Shown here: piece after piece, positions 33,009-40,473 of the stretch
Numbering within the stretch: the first letter of the stretch is position 1
How the letters are laid out: every line of letters starts with the position of its first letter
NCBI RefSeq assembly: GCF_003258295.1
Contig: NZ_QKYN01000112.1
Span: forward strand, 1-59,867
DNA from: Streptacidiphilus pinicola
GTDB lineage: Bacteria; Actinomycetota; Actinomycetes; Streptomycetales; Streptomycetaceae
DNA: 59,867 nucleotides
Direction of reading: 5' to 3'
The notes under the pieces: model-generated
Told to the model about the DNA's origin: nothing
What the model saw: the letters and a program-made list of their open reading frames with translations, nothing else
Database searches by the model: none
Translations under genes and position numbers: made by a program

Positions 33009-33563
33009 ATGCGCAGGATCAAGGCGGGCGCGTTCGTGACGCTGGACGGCGTGGTCCAGGACCCGGGAGGCTTCGGCGAGCTCGACGCGGGCGGCTGGGC
33101 GCTGCCGTACTTCGACGAGGCCGCGCGGGAGCACTCCACCCGGCAGCTGCTGGAGAGCGAGACCTTCCTGCTCGGGCGGGAGACCTTCGAGATCGTGGAG
33201 AAGGCCTGGTCGGCCAATACCGGCCCGTACGCGGAGGCGATGAACGCCATTCCCAAGCTCGTCGTCTCGCGGACGCTGCGGGGCCCGCTGTCCTGGAACG
33301 CGACCGCTCTCACCGGGGAGGCGGCCCGTACCGTCGCCGAGCTCAAGCGGGGCGAGGGCGGGGACATCATCATGTACGCCAGCTTCAGGCTGCTGCGGAC
33401 CCTGCTCCGGGAGGACCTGGTCGACCAGCTGACCCTGGGCGTCCACCCGGTGGTCCTCGGCGAGGGCAAGCGGCTCTTCGACGGCGCGCAGCCCTTCGGA
33501 CTCCGGCTCGTCTCCGCCACGCCGAGCGCGACCGGGGTCGTCTCGCTCACCTACGCGCGGTAG
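33009..33563 (+). CDS. Dihydrofolate reductase / RibD C-terminal family protein
   Basis: The protein has 184 residues. It begins MRRIKAGAFVTLDGVVQDPG, the usual opening of RibD_C-like stand-alone reductases, with LLGRETFEIV, NAIPKLVVSRTL and the nucleotide-binding GEGGDIIMYASFRLLRTL. It may bind NADPH, but the substrate of these solitary homologues is unknown. GAGGAGG precedes ATG 33009. Only 11 bases separate it from the sigma factor gene, and this pairing with SigJ-type factors suggests an operon. Confidence 0.88.
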   Translation: MRRIKAGAFVTLDGVVQDPGGFGELDAGGWALPYFDEAAREHSTRQLLESETFLLGRETFEIVEKAWSANTGPYAEAMNAIPKLVVSRTLRGPLSWNATALTGEAARTVAELKRGEGGDIIMYASFRLLRTLLREDLVDQLTLGVHPVVLGEGKRLFDGAQPFGLRLVSATPSATGVVSLTYAR

Positions 33564-33574
33564 CGTCGGCCGGG

Positions 33575-34489
33575 ATGGGTGACTTCGCCACCGACACCGA
33601 GCCGTACCGGCGCGAGCTGCTCGCGCACTGCTACCGCATGCTCGGGTCGGTGGACGACGCCGAGGACGTGGTCCAGGAGGTCTACCTGCGGGCCTGGCGC
33701 GGGTACGGGGCCTTCGAGGGCCGCTCCTCGGTGCGCGCCTGGCTCTACCGGATCGCCACCAACGCCTGCCTGACCGCACTCGCGCACCGGAGCCGACGCG
33801 TGCTGCCGTCCGGGCTCGGCGCTCCCGCCGACGATCCGTCGGCGCCGCCCGTGGCCGCGGAGGCGCGGTGGATCCAGCCTGTGCCCGACGCCATGCTCGA
33901 CCCGGCCGTCATCGTCACCGAACGGGAGAGCCTGCGGATCGCCATGATCGCCGCGCTCCAGCGGCTGCCCGGCCGTCAGCGCGCGGTGTTCCTGCTGCGG
34001 GACGTGCTGGCCTGGCCGGCGGCGGACGTCGCCCAGGTCATGGGCGTCAGCACGGCGGCGGTCAAGAGCACGCTGCAGCGCGCGCGGGCCCAGCTGGCCG
34101 AGGAGCCGCCGGACGTCGAGGAGTCGGTCGAGCCGGGTGAGCTGGAGGGTGTGCTGGCGAGCTACATCGCGGCGGTCGAGGACGCGGACGGCGCCGCCCT
34201 GGAGCGGCTGCTGCGCGCCGACGCCCGGGTGGAGGCCACCCCCTGGCGCACCTGGTTCTCCGGCCGTGCCACCTGCGTGCGCTACCTGGTGGAGCAGGTC
34301 CTCGGGGCGCCGGGGGACTGGCGGCTGCTGCCGACCGCCGCCAACGGCCGGCCGGCGGCCGTGGGGTACTTCCGGGGCCAGGCCTACGGAATCCTGGCGC
34401 TGACCGTCACGCCGACGGGCATCGCGGGCGTCCACGCCTTCGTCGGCCCGGAGCTGGTCCGGCGCTTCGGCTTTCCCGCCGCGCTGTGA
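33575..34489 (+). CDS. SigJ-type ECF sigma factor with SnoaL-like C-terminal domain
   Basis: The protein has 304 residues. Region 2 is about 8-75 (LLAHCYRMLGSVDDAEDVVQ, FEGRSSVRAWLYRIATNACL); region 4 is about 120-170 (QRLPGRQRAVFLLRDVLAWP, STAAVKSTLQRARAQL). From about 185 there is an NTF2/SnoaL-like domain (LASYIAAVEDADGAALERLL, WFSGRATCVRYL) that replaces a separate anti-sigma factor and modulates activity in this ECF class. Cotranscribed with the reductase-like gene. Its target promoter is not apparent. Confidence 0.9.
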   Translation: MGDFATDTEPYRRELLAHCYRMLGSVDDAEDVVQEVYLRAWRGYGAFEGRSSVRAWLYRIATNACLTALAHRSRRVLPSGLGAPADDPSAPPVAAEARWIQPVPDAMLDPAVIVTERESLRIAMIAALQRLPGRQRAVFLLRDVLAWPAADVAQVMGVSTAAVKSTLQRARAQLAEEPPDVEESVEPGELEGVLASYIAAVEDADGAALERLLRADARVEATPWRTWFSGRATCVRYLVEQVLGAPGDWRLLPTAANGRPAAVGYFRGQAYGILALTVTPTGIAGVHAFVGPELVRRFGFPAAL

Positions 34490-34598
34490 GCGGTGCGGTG
34501 GGTGAGCCGTGGCGTCGTGCCCGGTCAGACGGGGGCGACCCCTCCAACGGCCCCCACCGGGCCCGGATCGACCAGGACGCGGACAAGCGTCCCGAGGC

Positions 34599-35432
34599 TC
34601 AGGGCTTGCGGGCGACGCCGACCGCGGCGAGGCGGAGGACCGGGTGGGCGTCGTGGGAGGGGGTCTCGTCGTCGGGACGCCACTCGGCGACGGTGACGAC
34701 GCCCGGCGGGACGAGCTCGAGGCCGTCCAGGAAGGCGGCGACCTCGGCGCTGGTGCGGAACTGTCCGCGCCCGACGCCTTGGCGCAGCATCGCCTCCGCC
34801 TGCGCCGTGTCGGCGTCGACCTCGGGGCCCGCGGTGATCAGGTGGTGGACGAACACGTAACTGCCGGACGGGAGTTCGTCGACGAGGGCGCGGACGACGC
34901 GGTACGGGTCCTCGTCGTCGAGGACGTAGTGGAGGATGCCGCAGAGCAGCAGGCCGACGGGGCGCTCGAAGTCGATGTGGGCGCGCAGCACGGGATCGGC
35001 GAGGAGCTCGGCGGGGTGGCGCAGGTCGCCGTCGGTGACGACGGTTTGCTTGTTGTCCGCCAGCAGCGCGCGGGCGTGGGCGAGCACGGCCGGGTCGTTG
35101 TCGACGTAGACGACGTGGGTCTCCGGGGCGCTCCGCTGCGCGACCTGGTGCACGTTCTCGGCCGTCGGCAGGCCGGAGCCGATGTCGATCAGCTGCCGCA
35201 GCCCGGCCTCGCGGACCAGGAAGTCCACCACCCGTCGCAGCACCGCGCGTTGCTGCTGCACGCCGAGGTGCACCTGCGGCAGCGCCTGGGCTATCCGGTC
35301 GCCGAGGGCCCGGTCGGACTCGAAGTTGTCCTTGCCGCCCAGCAGGTAGTCGTAGACGCGGGCGATGTTCGGCGGCGGGGTTTCCACGGGTGCTCCACTG
35401 GGTGCCGGGCTCGGGTGATCCGTGGCGATCAT
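34599..35432 (-). CDS. DUF574-type SAM-dependent methyltransferase
   Basis: The protein has 277 residues. Family landmarks are NIARVYDYLLGGKDNFESDR, LIDIGSGLPTAENVHQVAQ (SAM-binding loop), VVYVDNDPAVLAHARALL (acidic ribose-binding residue) and GLLLCGILHYVLDDEDPYRV. This family (PF04672) is greatly expanded in streptomycetes and its substrates are unknown. ATG 35432 begins just upstream of the Pro-rich segment. No operon partner. Confidence 0.92.
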   Translation of the reverse strand: MIATDHPSPAPSGAPVETPPPNIARVYDYLLGGKDNFESDRALGDRIAQALPQVHLGVQQQRAVLRRVVDFLVREAGLRQLIDIGSGLPTAENVHQVAQRSAPETHVVYVDNDPAVLAHARALLADNKQTVVTDGDLRHPAELLADPVLRAHIDFERPVGLLLCGILHYVLDDEDPYRVVRALVDELPSGSYVFVHHLITAGPEVDADTAQAEAMLRQGVGRGQFRTSAEVAAFLDGLELVPPGVVTVAEWRPDDETPSHDAHPVLRLAAVGVARKP

Positions 35433-35455
35433 AGAGCCGGCGTCAGCGGTGGAAC

Positions 35456-35503
35456 GTCCCCGGCCGGGGATGGGGCCCGGCGGCCCCCACCCCCGGCCGG
35501 GAC
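35456..35503. terminator. Long GC-rich hairpin
   Basis: About 21-bp imperfect arms beginning GTCCCCGGCCGGGG and ending CCCCGGCCGGGAC pair around a CGGC loop. It follows the stop of the papain-like gene on the minus strand and precedes the methyltransferase start. Confidence 0.65.
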
Positions 35504-35540
35504 GACTCGAAGGCCTCGCGGGCGCGAGGCCCGGGGCGGG

Positions 35541-36269
35541 TCAGATCTGCTTCAGGTCCGCCGTCAGCGTGGCGATGTCGATGCCGTTGACCCGCCCGGC
35601 CTCGCGGTACTCCTGGGCGAGCACGGCCCAGGCCTCGTCCCCGTAGGTCTGCCACCAGTCCCAGGCCACCTGCTGCACCGCGCCCCAGGTGACCACGTAG
35701 AGCCAGTCGGCGTCGTAGCCGAGCAGCGGGATGGCGTGGCCGCCCTCGATCGGCTGGGTCTGCCAGTCGCCCTCGAGCGTCCAGGGCAGGCCGTCCTGGA
35801 ACTGGGTCGGCGCGTTGGCCGGCACCTGGATGCCCGCGTAGACGCCGCCGAAGAGCGCGATGGTCTGCTTGATCGCCTTCTGCGCGTGGACGTTGACGGG
35901 GGCGTAGGCGAGGATCCTGTTGCCCCACAGCCCCGAGGCCTGCCAGGCGGCCAGCACCTGCGACTCGACCAGGCCGGAGTCCTTGCCGCCGGAGAGCTGG
36001 AAGTACTGGGCCACCACCTGCTGTTCGGTCGGCACCTGGTCGCCCTGGCCGGTCTGCGCGTTCCAGGACTGGATCAGGTGTGCGGCCGCGGCCATGGTGC
36101 AGTCGCCGTACTGGTCGTTGCCGTCCATCGGCCAGTTGCTGACCTTGGTGGCCCAGTCGACGGATGTCGGCGGCGCCGGCAGTTGCTCTGTCGCATAGGC
36201 GGTGAACTGCTTGAGACCGACCGGGAACTGAGGCCCGAGCTTGCCGTACTTTCCTGCGTCGCGCGCCAT
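35541..36269 (-). CDS. Papain-like (C1-type) cysteine-peptidase-fold protein
   Basis: The protein has 242 residues with no signal peptide. The segment NDQYGDCTMAAAAHLIQSWN places Cys57 at the start of a helix as in papain-fold enzymes. GGHAIPLLGYDADWLYVVTW supplies the downstream His and an aromatic-rich strand; the usual Asn is replaced by a Thr/Trp context (VVTWGAVQQ), so the catalytic triad may be incomplete. GGAGGT lies 10 bases before ATG 36269. It might act as a protease, transglutaminase-like enzyme or inactive binding protein. Solitary gene. Confidence 0.68.
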   Translation of the reverse strand: MARDAGKYGKLGPQFPVGLKQFTAYATEQLPAPPTSVDWATKVSNWPMDGNDQYGDCTMAAAAHLIQSWNAQTGQGDQVPTEQQVVAQYFQLSGGKDSGLVESQVLAAWQASGLWGNRILAYAPVNVHAQKAIKQTIALFGGVYAGIQVPANAPTQFQDGLPWTLEGDWQTQPIEGGHAIPLLGYDADWLYVVTWGAVQQVAWDWWQTYGDEAWAVLAQEYREAGRVNGIDIATLTADLKQI

Positions 36270-36453
36270 GGTGCGCTGTACCTCCGGGGGTGGTGGCCCG
36301 ACTGGCTGTGGACGCATTCCACCATTCCAGATCAACTCGGCATGTACCAGACATTTGGGGACACACGTCCGAGTGAACCCGGTCGAGCCGCGCTGACCTG
36401 CGCTGCTGGGGTGGGAGGCTCGTCGGAGCGGACGTGGAAGGGGAGACGAGGTC

Positions 36454-36760
36454 GTGGTGGCGGGACGATCGCGCGGCGCGGTGGCCGGTGCGCTGGTGGC
36501 AGTGGTCGTCGCGGCCCTGGCTGCGTGCGGCGGGAGCAGTGTCACCCGGGCGACGTCCACGCAATCTCTGGGTCCAGCCGCCCTCGCCCGGCCATGTGCC
36601 GGGCTCCGGCCCGGCGAACCCCAAGGACGACGTGGAGTCGGCGCTCCACGACGCCGTCTGCTCGGGGCAGGTGAGCCTGTCCGCCGCGCAGTCTGCGATC
36701 GCGACCAACTGGACGACCGCGCTGGCGACCCTGCGGGTCACCCCCTCGCCGCGTCGCTGA
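36454..36760 (+). pseudogene. Scrambled lipoprotein remnant (signal peptide and C-terminus in different frames)
   Basis: From GTG 36454 (GGGGAG upstream) one frame encodes a lipoprotein signal: VVAGRSRGAVAG, hydrophobic Val/Ala core, lipobox LAACGGS. Protein-like sequence then switches to the next frame: from 36560 it reads RNLWVQPPSPG, then DDVESALHDAVCSGQVSLSA and QSAIATNWTTAL to the TGA at 36760. The NLW-x-P ... KD-x-E-x-x-LH-x-x-VCSG ... AIATNW pattern is a C-terminal signature of streptomycete secreted HNH-like proteins. The middle of such a protein is missing, so an internal deletion plus frameshift is likely. The end overlaps the convergent monooxygenase gene by 23 bases. Confidence 0.45.
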
Positions 36761-37978
36761 CGCCGCCGTTCCGGGTGGCCGAGAGGAGGTGGGGCGGCTG
36801 CCAGTCGAACATGGGCGCCGCGCCGCGGACCACCGCGGACTCCGGCAGGCGCCCGGCCAACGCCAGCGCCGTGTCCCGCAGGGTCACGGCGACGCGTGAG
36901 CGCACCGCGACCGCGCGCGCCACGCGTGCCGACCGGCGCACGACGCCGGTCGTGCGCGGCAGCCGCGCGGTGGAGTAGGCATCCAGCGCGGAACCCAATC
37001 CGGTTGCGGTCCAGGCGGTGTGAGCGAGCGTCACCGCATCCTCCAGGGCCTGGCAGGCCCCCTGGCCCTGGAACGGCGTCATGGCGTGCGCGGCGTCACC
37101 GAGCAGGGCCACCCGTCCGTGGTGGAAGGCGGGCAGCGGCGTGACCATCTCGAACACGTCGTTGCGCAGCACCAGTTCCGGTTGTGCGGCGGCGAGCAGT
37201 CCGGGCAGCGGCGCGCACCAGCCGCCGAAGCGGCGCAACAGCTCGGCCCGTTCGTCGCCGTCCGCGGCTCGCGTCCCGGCCGGGGCGAGCGCCGCGGCGT
37301 AGAGGTAGGTGCGACCGCCGGGGAGTGGCAGGACACCGGTCAGCGCACCGGGACCCCAGACCTCGCCGAGCGGCCCGGGGCGGGCGTCGCGCGTCGGGAT
37401 GACGGTGCGCCAGGTCGTGAAGCCGCTGTAGCGCGGGGCCGGGTGTCCGGGGAAGAGCAGACCGCGGGCGGGGGAGTGGATCCCGTCGGCGGCGACGACC
37501 AGCTCGGCGGTGTGACGCGTGCCGTCGGCCAGGGCGAGGACCGCCGGACGGGTGGGGTCGTCGGGGACCCCCGGGTCGAGCACGCGCGCCTCGCTGCCCG
37601 TGTGCAGGGCGCCGGTGGGCAGTTGGCCGGCCAGCAGGCGGACGAGGTCGGCGCGGTGCATGACCGCCAGCGGATCGCCGAAGGCGTGGGCGATTCCCTC
37701 GCCGCTGGTCCGGGCGAGCCAGCGGCCGCTCGGGGGCGGCGCAGTCCGCCCTCGCCCTGGACGGCGGCGACCCGCCGTACCTCGTCGCCGAGCCCGAGGA
37801 CGTCCAGCGCGCGCAGCGCGTTCGGCGCGATCCCGAGCCCGGAGCCGACGGGCTCCAGCGACTCGGCCCGCTCGTGCACCTGGACGTCCCATCCGACGGC
37901 CAGCAGGGCGAGGGCTGCCGCGAGGCCGCCGATCCCGGCGCCGATGACGTGGGCCTGCGGCCGGTGCGTCCCGTTCAT
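36738..37978 (-). pseudogene. FAD-dependent aromatic monooxygenase, frameshifted
   Basis: The N-terminal part starts at ATG 37978 (AGGAGG upstream): HVIGAGIGGLAAALALLAVG is the FAD-binding Rossmann motif and GSGLGIAPNALRALDVLG is typical of salicylate-hydroxylase-like enzymes. Near 37732-37736 the frame shifts by one base in a run of five G (C on the coding strand). The other frame continues SGRWLARTSGEGIAHAFGD, with ELVVAADGIHSPARGLLFPG and VALLGDAAHAMTPFQGQGAC (second FAD motif) to the stop. The total is one base short of an intact frame (1241 bp), so a single deleted base explains it. It may be a real pseudogene or a homopolymer sequencing error. The divergent TetR gene is its likely regulator. 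Confidence 0.85.
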
Positions 37979-38005
37979 GCGCGGCCTCCTTGCTTCACTA
38001 TGGAT

Positions 38006-38031
38006 GTAGTCCAACGTACTACGATCGTAGT
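38006..38031. promoter_or_regulatory. TetR operator between monooxygenase and regulator genes
   Basis: ACTACGATCGTAGT (38018-38031) is a perfect 14-bp palindrome. A further GTAGT at 38006-38010 pairs with ACTAC at 38018-38022, so GTAGT/ACTAC half-sites alternate three times. The element fills the 75-bp divergent gap and must overlap both promoters. Confidence 0.75.
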
Positions 38032-38052
38032 GAGGAGTGGAGAGGAGGCATG

Positions 38053-38646
38053 ATGCGGACCATGACCTCGCCGCGCGCCCGCCTGATCGCCGACACCGCC
38101 GTCACCCTGCTCGCCGAGCGGGGGCTCCGCGGCCTGACCCACCGGGCGGTGGACGAGGCGGCCGGTCTCCCGCCCGGCTCCACCTCCAACCTGGCCCGCA
38201 CCCGCGCGGCCCTGCTCACGCTGGCCCTGGAGCATCTCGCGCAACTGGAGGCCGCGCCGCTGACGCCGTCCCTGCCGGTCGGCTCGCTCACCCCCGACGC
38301 GGCCCGCGGCCTGCTCGCGGGGCTGCTGGTGGAGGGCCTCGGCACGGCGCTGGGCCCGGGCCGGCCGCTGACCCTGGCGCGGTTCGAACTCGCCCTGGAG
38401 GCAGGCCGGGACGGAGAGGTCCGGGCCCGCTACGACGTGCTGGGCGGGGGCTTCCGCGACCTCGCGGCCTCGCTGCTCGCGGCGTCCGGCTGCCCGGACG
38501 CCGAGGGGCGCGCGAGGTACCTCGTCGCCTGGTGCGACGGGATCCTCTTCAACGCGACGGCAGGCTCGGGGCAGGCGCAGCCGCCGGGCGCACGGGAGTT
38601 GACGGAGCAGGTGGAGCTGATGCTGCGCACCCTGCTGGCACCCTGA
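38053..38646 (+). CDS. TetR-family transcriptional regulator
   Basis: The protein has 197 residues. The HTH is near the N-terminus: LIADTAVTLLAERGLRGLTH, RAVDEAAGLPPGSTSNLART. The rest is helical, with a WCDGILFNATAGSG segment in the ligand domain. ATG 38053 gives the best spacing to AGGAGG (38043-38048); ATG 38050 and 38062 are alternatives. Divergent to the FAD monooxygenase with a strong palindrome between them, the classical arrangement for repression of a detoxifying oxygenase relieved by its substrate. Confidence 0.9.
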   Translation: MRTMTSPRARLIADTAVTLLAERGLRGLTHRAVDEAAGLPPGSTSNLARTRAALLTLALEHLAQLEAAPLTPSLPVGSLTPDAARGLLAGLLVEGLGTALGPGRPLTLARFELALEAGRDGEVRARYDVLGGGFRDLAASLLAASGCPDAEGRARYLVAWCDGILFNATAGSGQAQPPGARELTEQVELMLRTLLAP

Positions 38647-38692
38647 GGCGCCGCGCCGCCGACCGGCCGCGGCTCAGCGCCAGGTTCGCCGG

Positions 38693-39958
38693 TCAGCCGA
38701 GCTCGGCCAACCGGCTTTCCAGGAAGGCCCGTTCGGTCTCGTTCGTGGTCAACTCCAGTGCCTCGCGGTAGGCGTCCGCCGCCTCCGGGATGCGGGCGAG
38801 ACGGCGCAGCAGATCGGCACGGGCGGCGTGCATTGGCTGGTAGGCCGCCAGGGGTTCGCGCAGCGCGTCGATCGCCGCCAGGCCCGCGTCCGGGCCGGAG
38901 ACCTCGGCCAGGGCGACCGCGCGGTTCAGCGCGACCACCGGAGTGGGGGCCAGCCGCAGTTGAAGGTCGTAGAGGGCCAGGATCTGCTCCCAGCGCCGCC
39001 GTTGGTCCAGCGTCTCGTCGCTGTGCACGGCGTTGACCGCCGCCTGCACCTGGTACGGGCCCGGGGCGCCGCGGCGCAGGCAGGCGCGGACGAGCGTCTG
39101 GCCTTCGGCGATCTCGGCGTGGTCCCACCGCCCACGGTCCTGCTCGGGGAGCAGGACCAGCGTGCCGTCCGCGCGGGTGCGCGCCGCCCGGCGCGCGTGC
39201 GTGAGCAGCAGCAGGGCCAGCAGGCCGACGGCCTCCGGCTCGTCGGGCATCAGCTCGACCAGCACCCGGGCCAGGCGCAGCGCCTCCGCGCACAGCTCCT
39301 CGCGGACCAGCGCCTCACCGGCCGAGGCGTTCCAACCCTCGTTGAATACCAGGTAGATGGTGTCGAGCACGCCCTTCAGCCGGTCGGGCAGCTCCGCCTC
39401 ACGCGGGACGCGGTAGGGGATGCCCGCCTCCTTGATCTTGCGCTTGGCGCGGACCAGGCGCTGGGCCATGGTCGCCTCGGGCACCAGGAACGCGCGGGCG
39501 ATCTCCGCGGTCTGCAGCCCGCCCAGCAGTCGCAGCGTCAACGCGACCTGGGCGGCGGGCGCGAGCGCGGGGTGGCAGCAGGTGAAGAGCAGCCGCAGTC
39601 GGTCGTCGGACACGGGCCCCTCCTCTGCGGCGCGTTCCTCCGGGGTGGCCGTCGTCGCGTCGATCAGCTGCTGCGCCTGGCGGTGGCGGTCCTGCCGGGA
39701 CGCCTCACGGCGCAGCCGGTCGACGGCACGGTTGCGCGCCGTCGTGGTGATCCACGCACCGGGGTTGGGCGGCAGGCCGCGCTGCGGCCACTGCTCGAGC
39801 GCGACGGTGAAGGCGTCCTGCACCGCCTCCTCGGCGAGGTCGATGTCGCCGAGGAAGCGGATCAGGGCTGCCACGCAGCGGCCGTACTCCTCGCGGAAGA
39901 CCCGTTCGGTCTCGCGGCGGCCGGCCGGCTGCTCGTCGTGGGCGCGGTCGTCGGACAC
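38693..39958 (-). CDS. ECF42-group sigma factor with TPR-like C-terminal domain
   Basis: The protein has 421 residues. Region 2: VFREEYGRCVAALIRFLGDI, DLAEEAVQDAFTVALEQWP, GAWITTTARNRAVDRLRRE. Region 4: LTLRLLGGLQTAEIARAFLV, PEATMAQRLVRAKRKIK. A long C-terminal domain (about 190-421, with YLVFNEGWNASAGEALVREE and TPR-like helices to RAFLESRLAELG) is the hallmark of ECF42, and is required for activity in characterised members. GTG 39958 lies 9 bases after the stop of a YCII/DGPF gene, the conserved ECF42 partner. Confidence 0.93.
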   Translation of the reverse strand: MSDDRAHDEQPAGRRETERVFREEYGRCVAALIRFLGDIDLAEEAVQDAFTVALEQWPQRGLPPNPGAWITTTARNRAVDRLRREASRQDRHRQAQQLIDATTATPEERAAEEGPVSDDRLRLLFTCCHPALAPAAQVALTLRLLGGLQTAEIARAFLVPEATMAQRLVRAKRKIKEAGIPYRVPREAELPDRLKGVLDTIYLVFNEGWNASAGEALVREELCAEALRLARVLVELMPDEPEAVGLLALLLLTHARRAARTRADGTLVLLPEQDRGRWDHAEIAEGQTLVRACLRRGAPGPYQVQAAVNAVHSDETLDQRRRWEQILALYDLQLRLAPTPVVALNRAVALAEVSGPDAGLAAIDALREPLAAYQPMHAARADLLRRLARIPEAADAYREALELTTNETERAFLESRLAELG

Positions 39959-39967
39959 CCGGTCGGC

Positions 39968-40339
39968 CTACAGCTCCGCCGTGTCGTCCTGGAACGGACG
40001 CACCTCGACGGGACCCTGGCAGGCCTTGCTGCCCGCCGCGGCCAGCGCGAGCGCGGCGTCGAGGTCGGCGGCCTTGACCACCCAGAAGCCGCCCAGGTGC
40101 TCCTTGGTCTCGGCGAACGGGCCGTCGGTGGTGAGCACCTTGCCGTCCGGCTGGGTGCGCACGACGGTGGCGACGTCCGCCGGGAGCAGACCGCCGGCGA
40201 AGACCCAGGCGCCGTCGGCCTGGAGCTTCTTGTTGAACACGTCCACGTCCTGGTACATGGTCTGCATGGTCTCCGCGGACGGCGGCTCCTGACCCTCGAC
40301 CATGTGGACGGAGAGCAGGTACATCTTCGTGGCGCTCAT
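39968..40339 (-). CDS. YCII-related (DGPF-domain) protein
   Basis: The protein has 123 residues. It carries the DGPF motif in VLTTDGPFAETKEHLGGFWV, which defines the family found upstream of ECF42 sigma factors. MYLLSVHMVEGQEPPSAETM is the usual opening strand. Biochemical role unknown; dimeric alpha-beta fold expected. GAGGAG lies before ATG 40339. Cotranscribed with the sigma factor and apparently read from an ECF42-type promoter upstream. Confidence 0.93.
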   Translation of the reverse strand: MSATKMYLLSVHMVEGQEPPSAETMQTMYQDVDVFNKKLQADGAWVFAGGLLPADVATVVRTQPDGKVLTTDGPFAETKEHLGGFWVVKAADLDAALALAAAGSKACQGPVEVRPFQDDTAEL

Positions 40340-40403
40340 GGCGAACTCCTCGTTGCGGTGCGGTGCGTTGCGGATCCGGCGTTCTGCCGGGCTGATACCA
40401 CCA

Positions 40404-40431
40404 CTACGAACGGCCCCCCGCCGGATCGACA
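40404..40431 (-). promoter_or_regulatory. Putative ECF42-dependent promoter of the YCII-sigma operon
   Basis: Read leftward, TGTCGA (40431-40426) is followed after 17 bases by CGTAG (40408-40404), about 65 bases before the YCII start. TGTCGA is the -35 element reported for ECF42 promoters of YCII/DGPF genes. The -35 sits in the loop of a CCCCGCCGGA / TCCGGCGGGG hairpin (40416-40442) that may also terminate the phosphatase gene. Confidence 0.6.
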
Positions 40432-40473
40432 CTCCGGCGGGGAGAACTTCGAAGATTTTTCCGGGAGTGTCTT

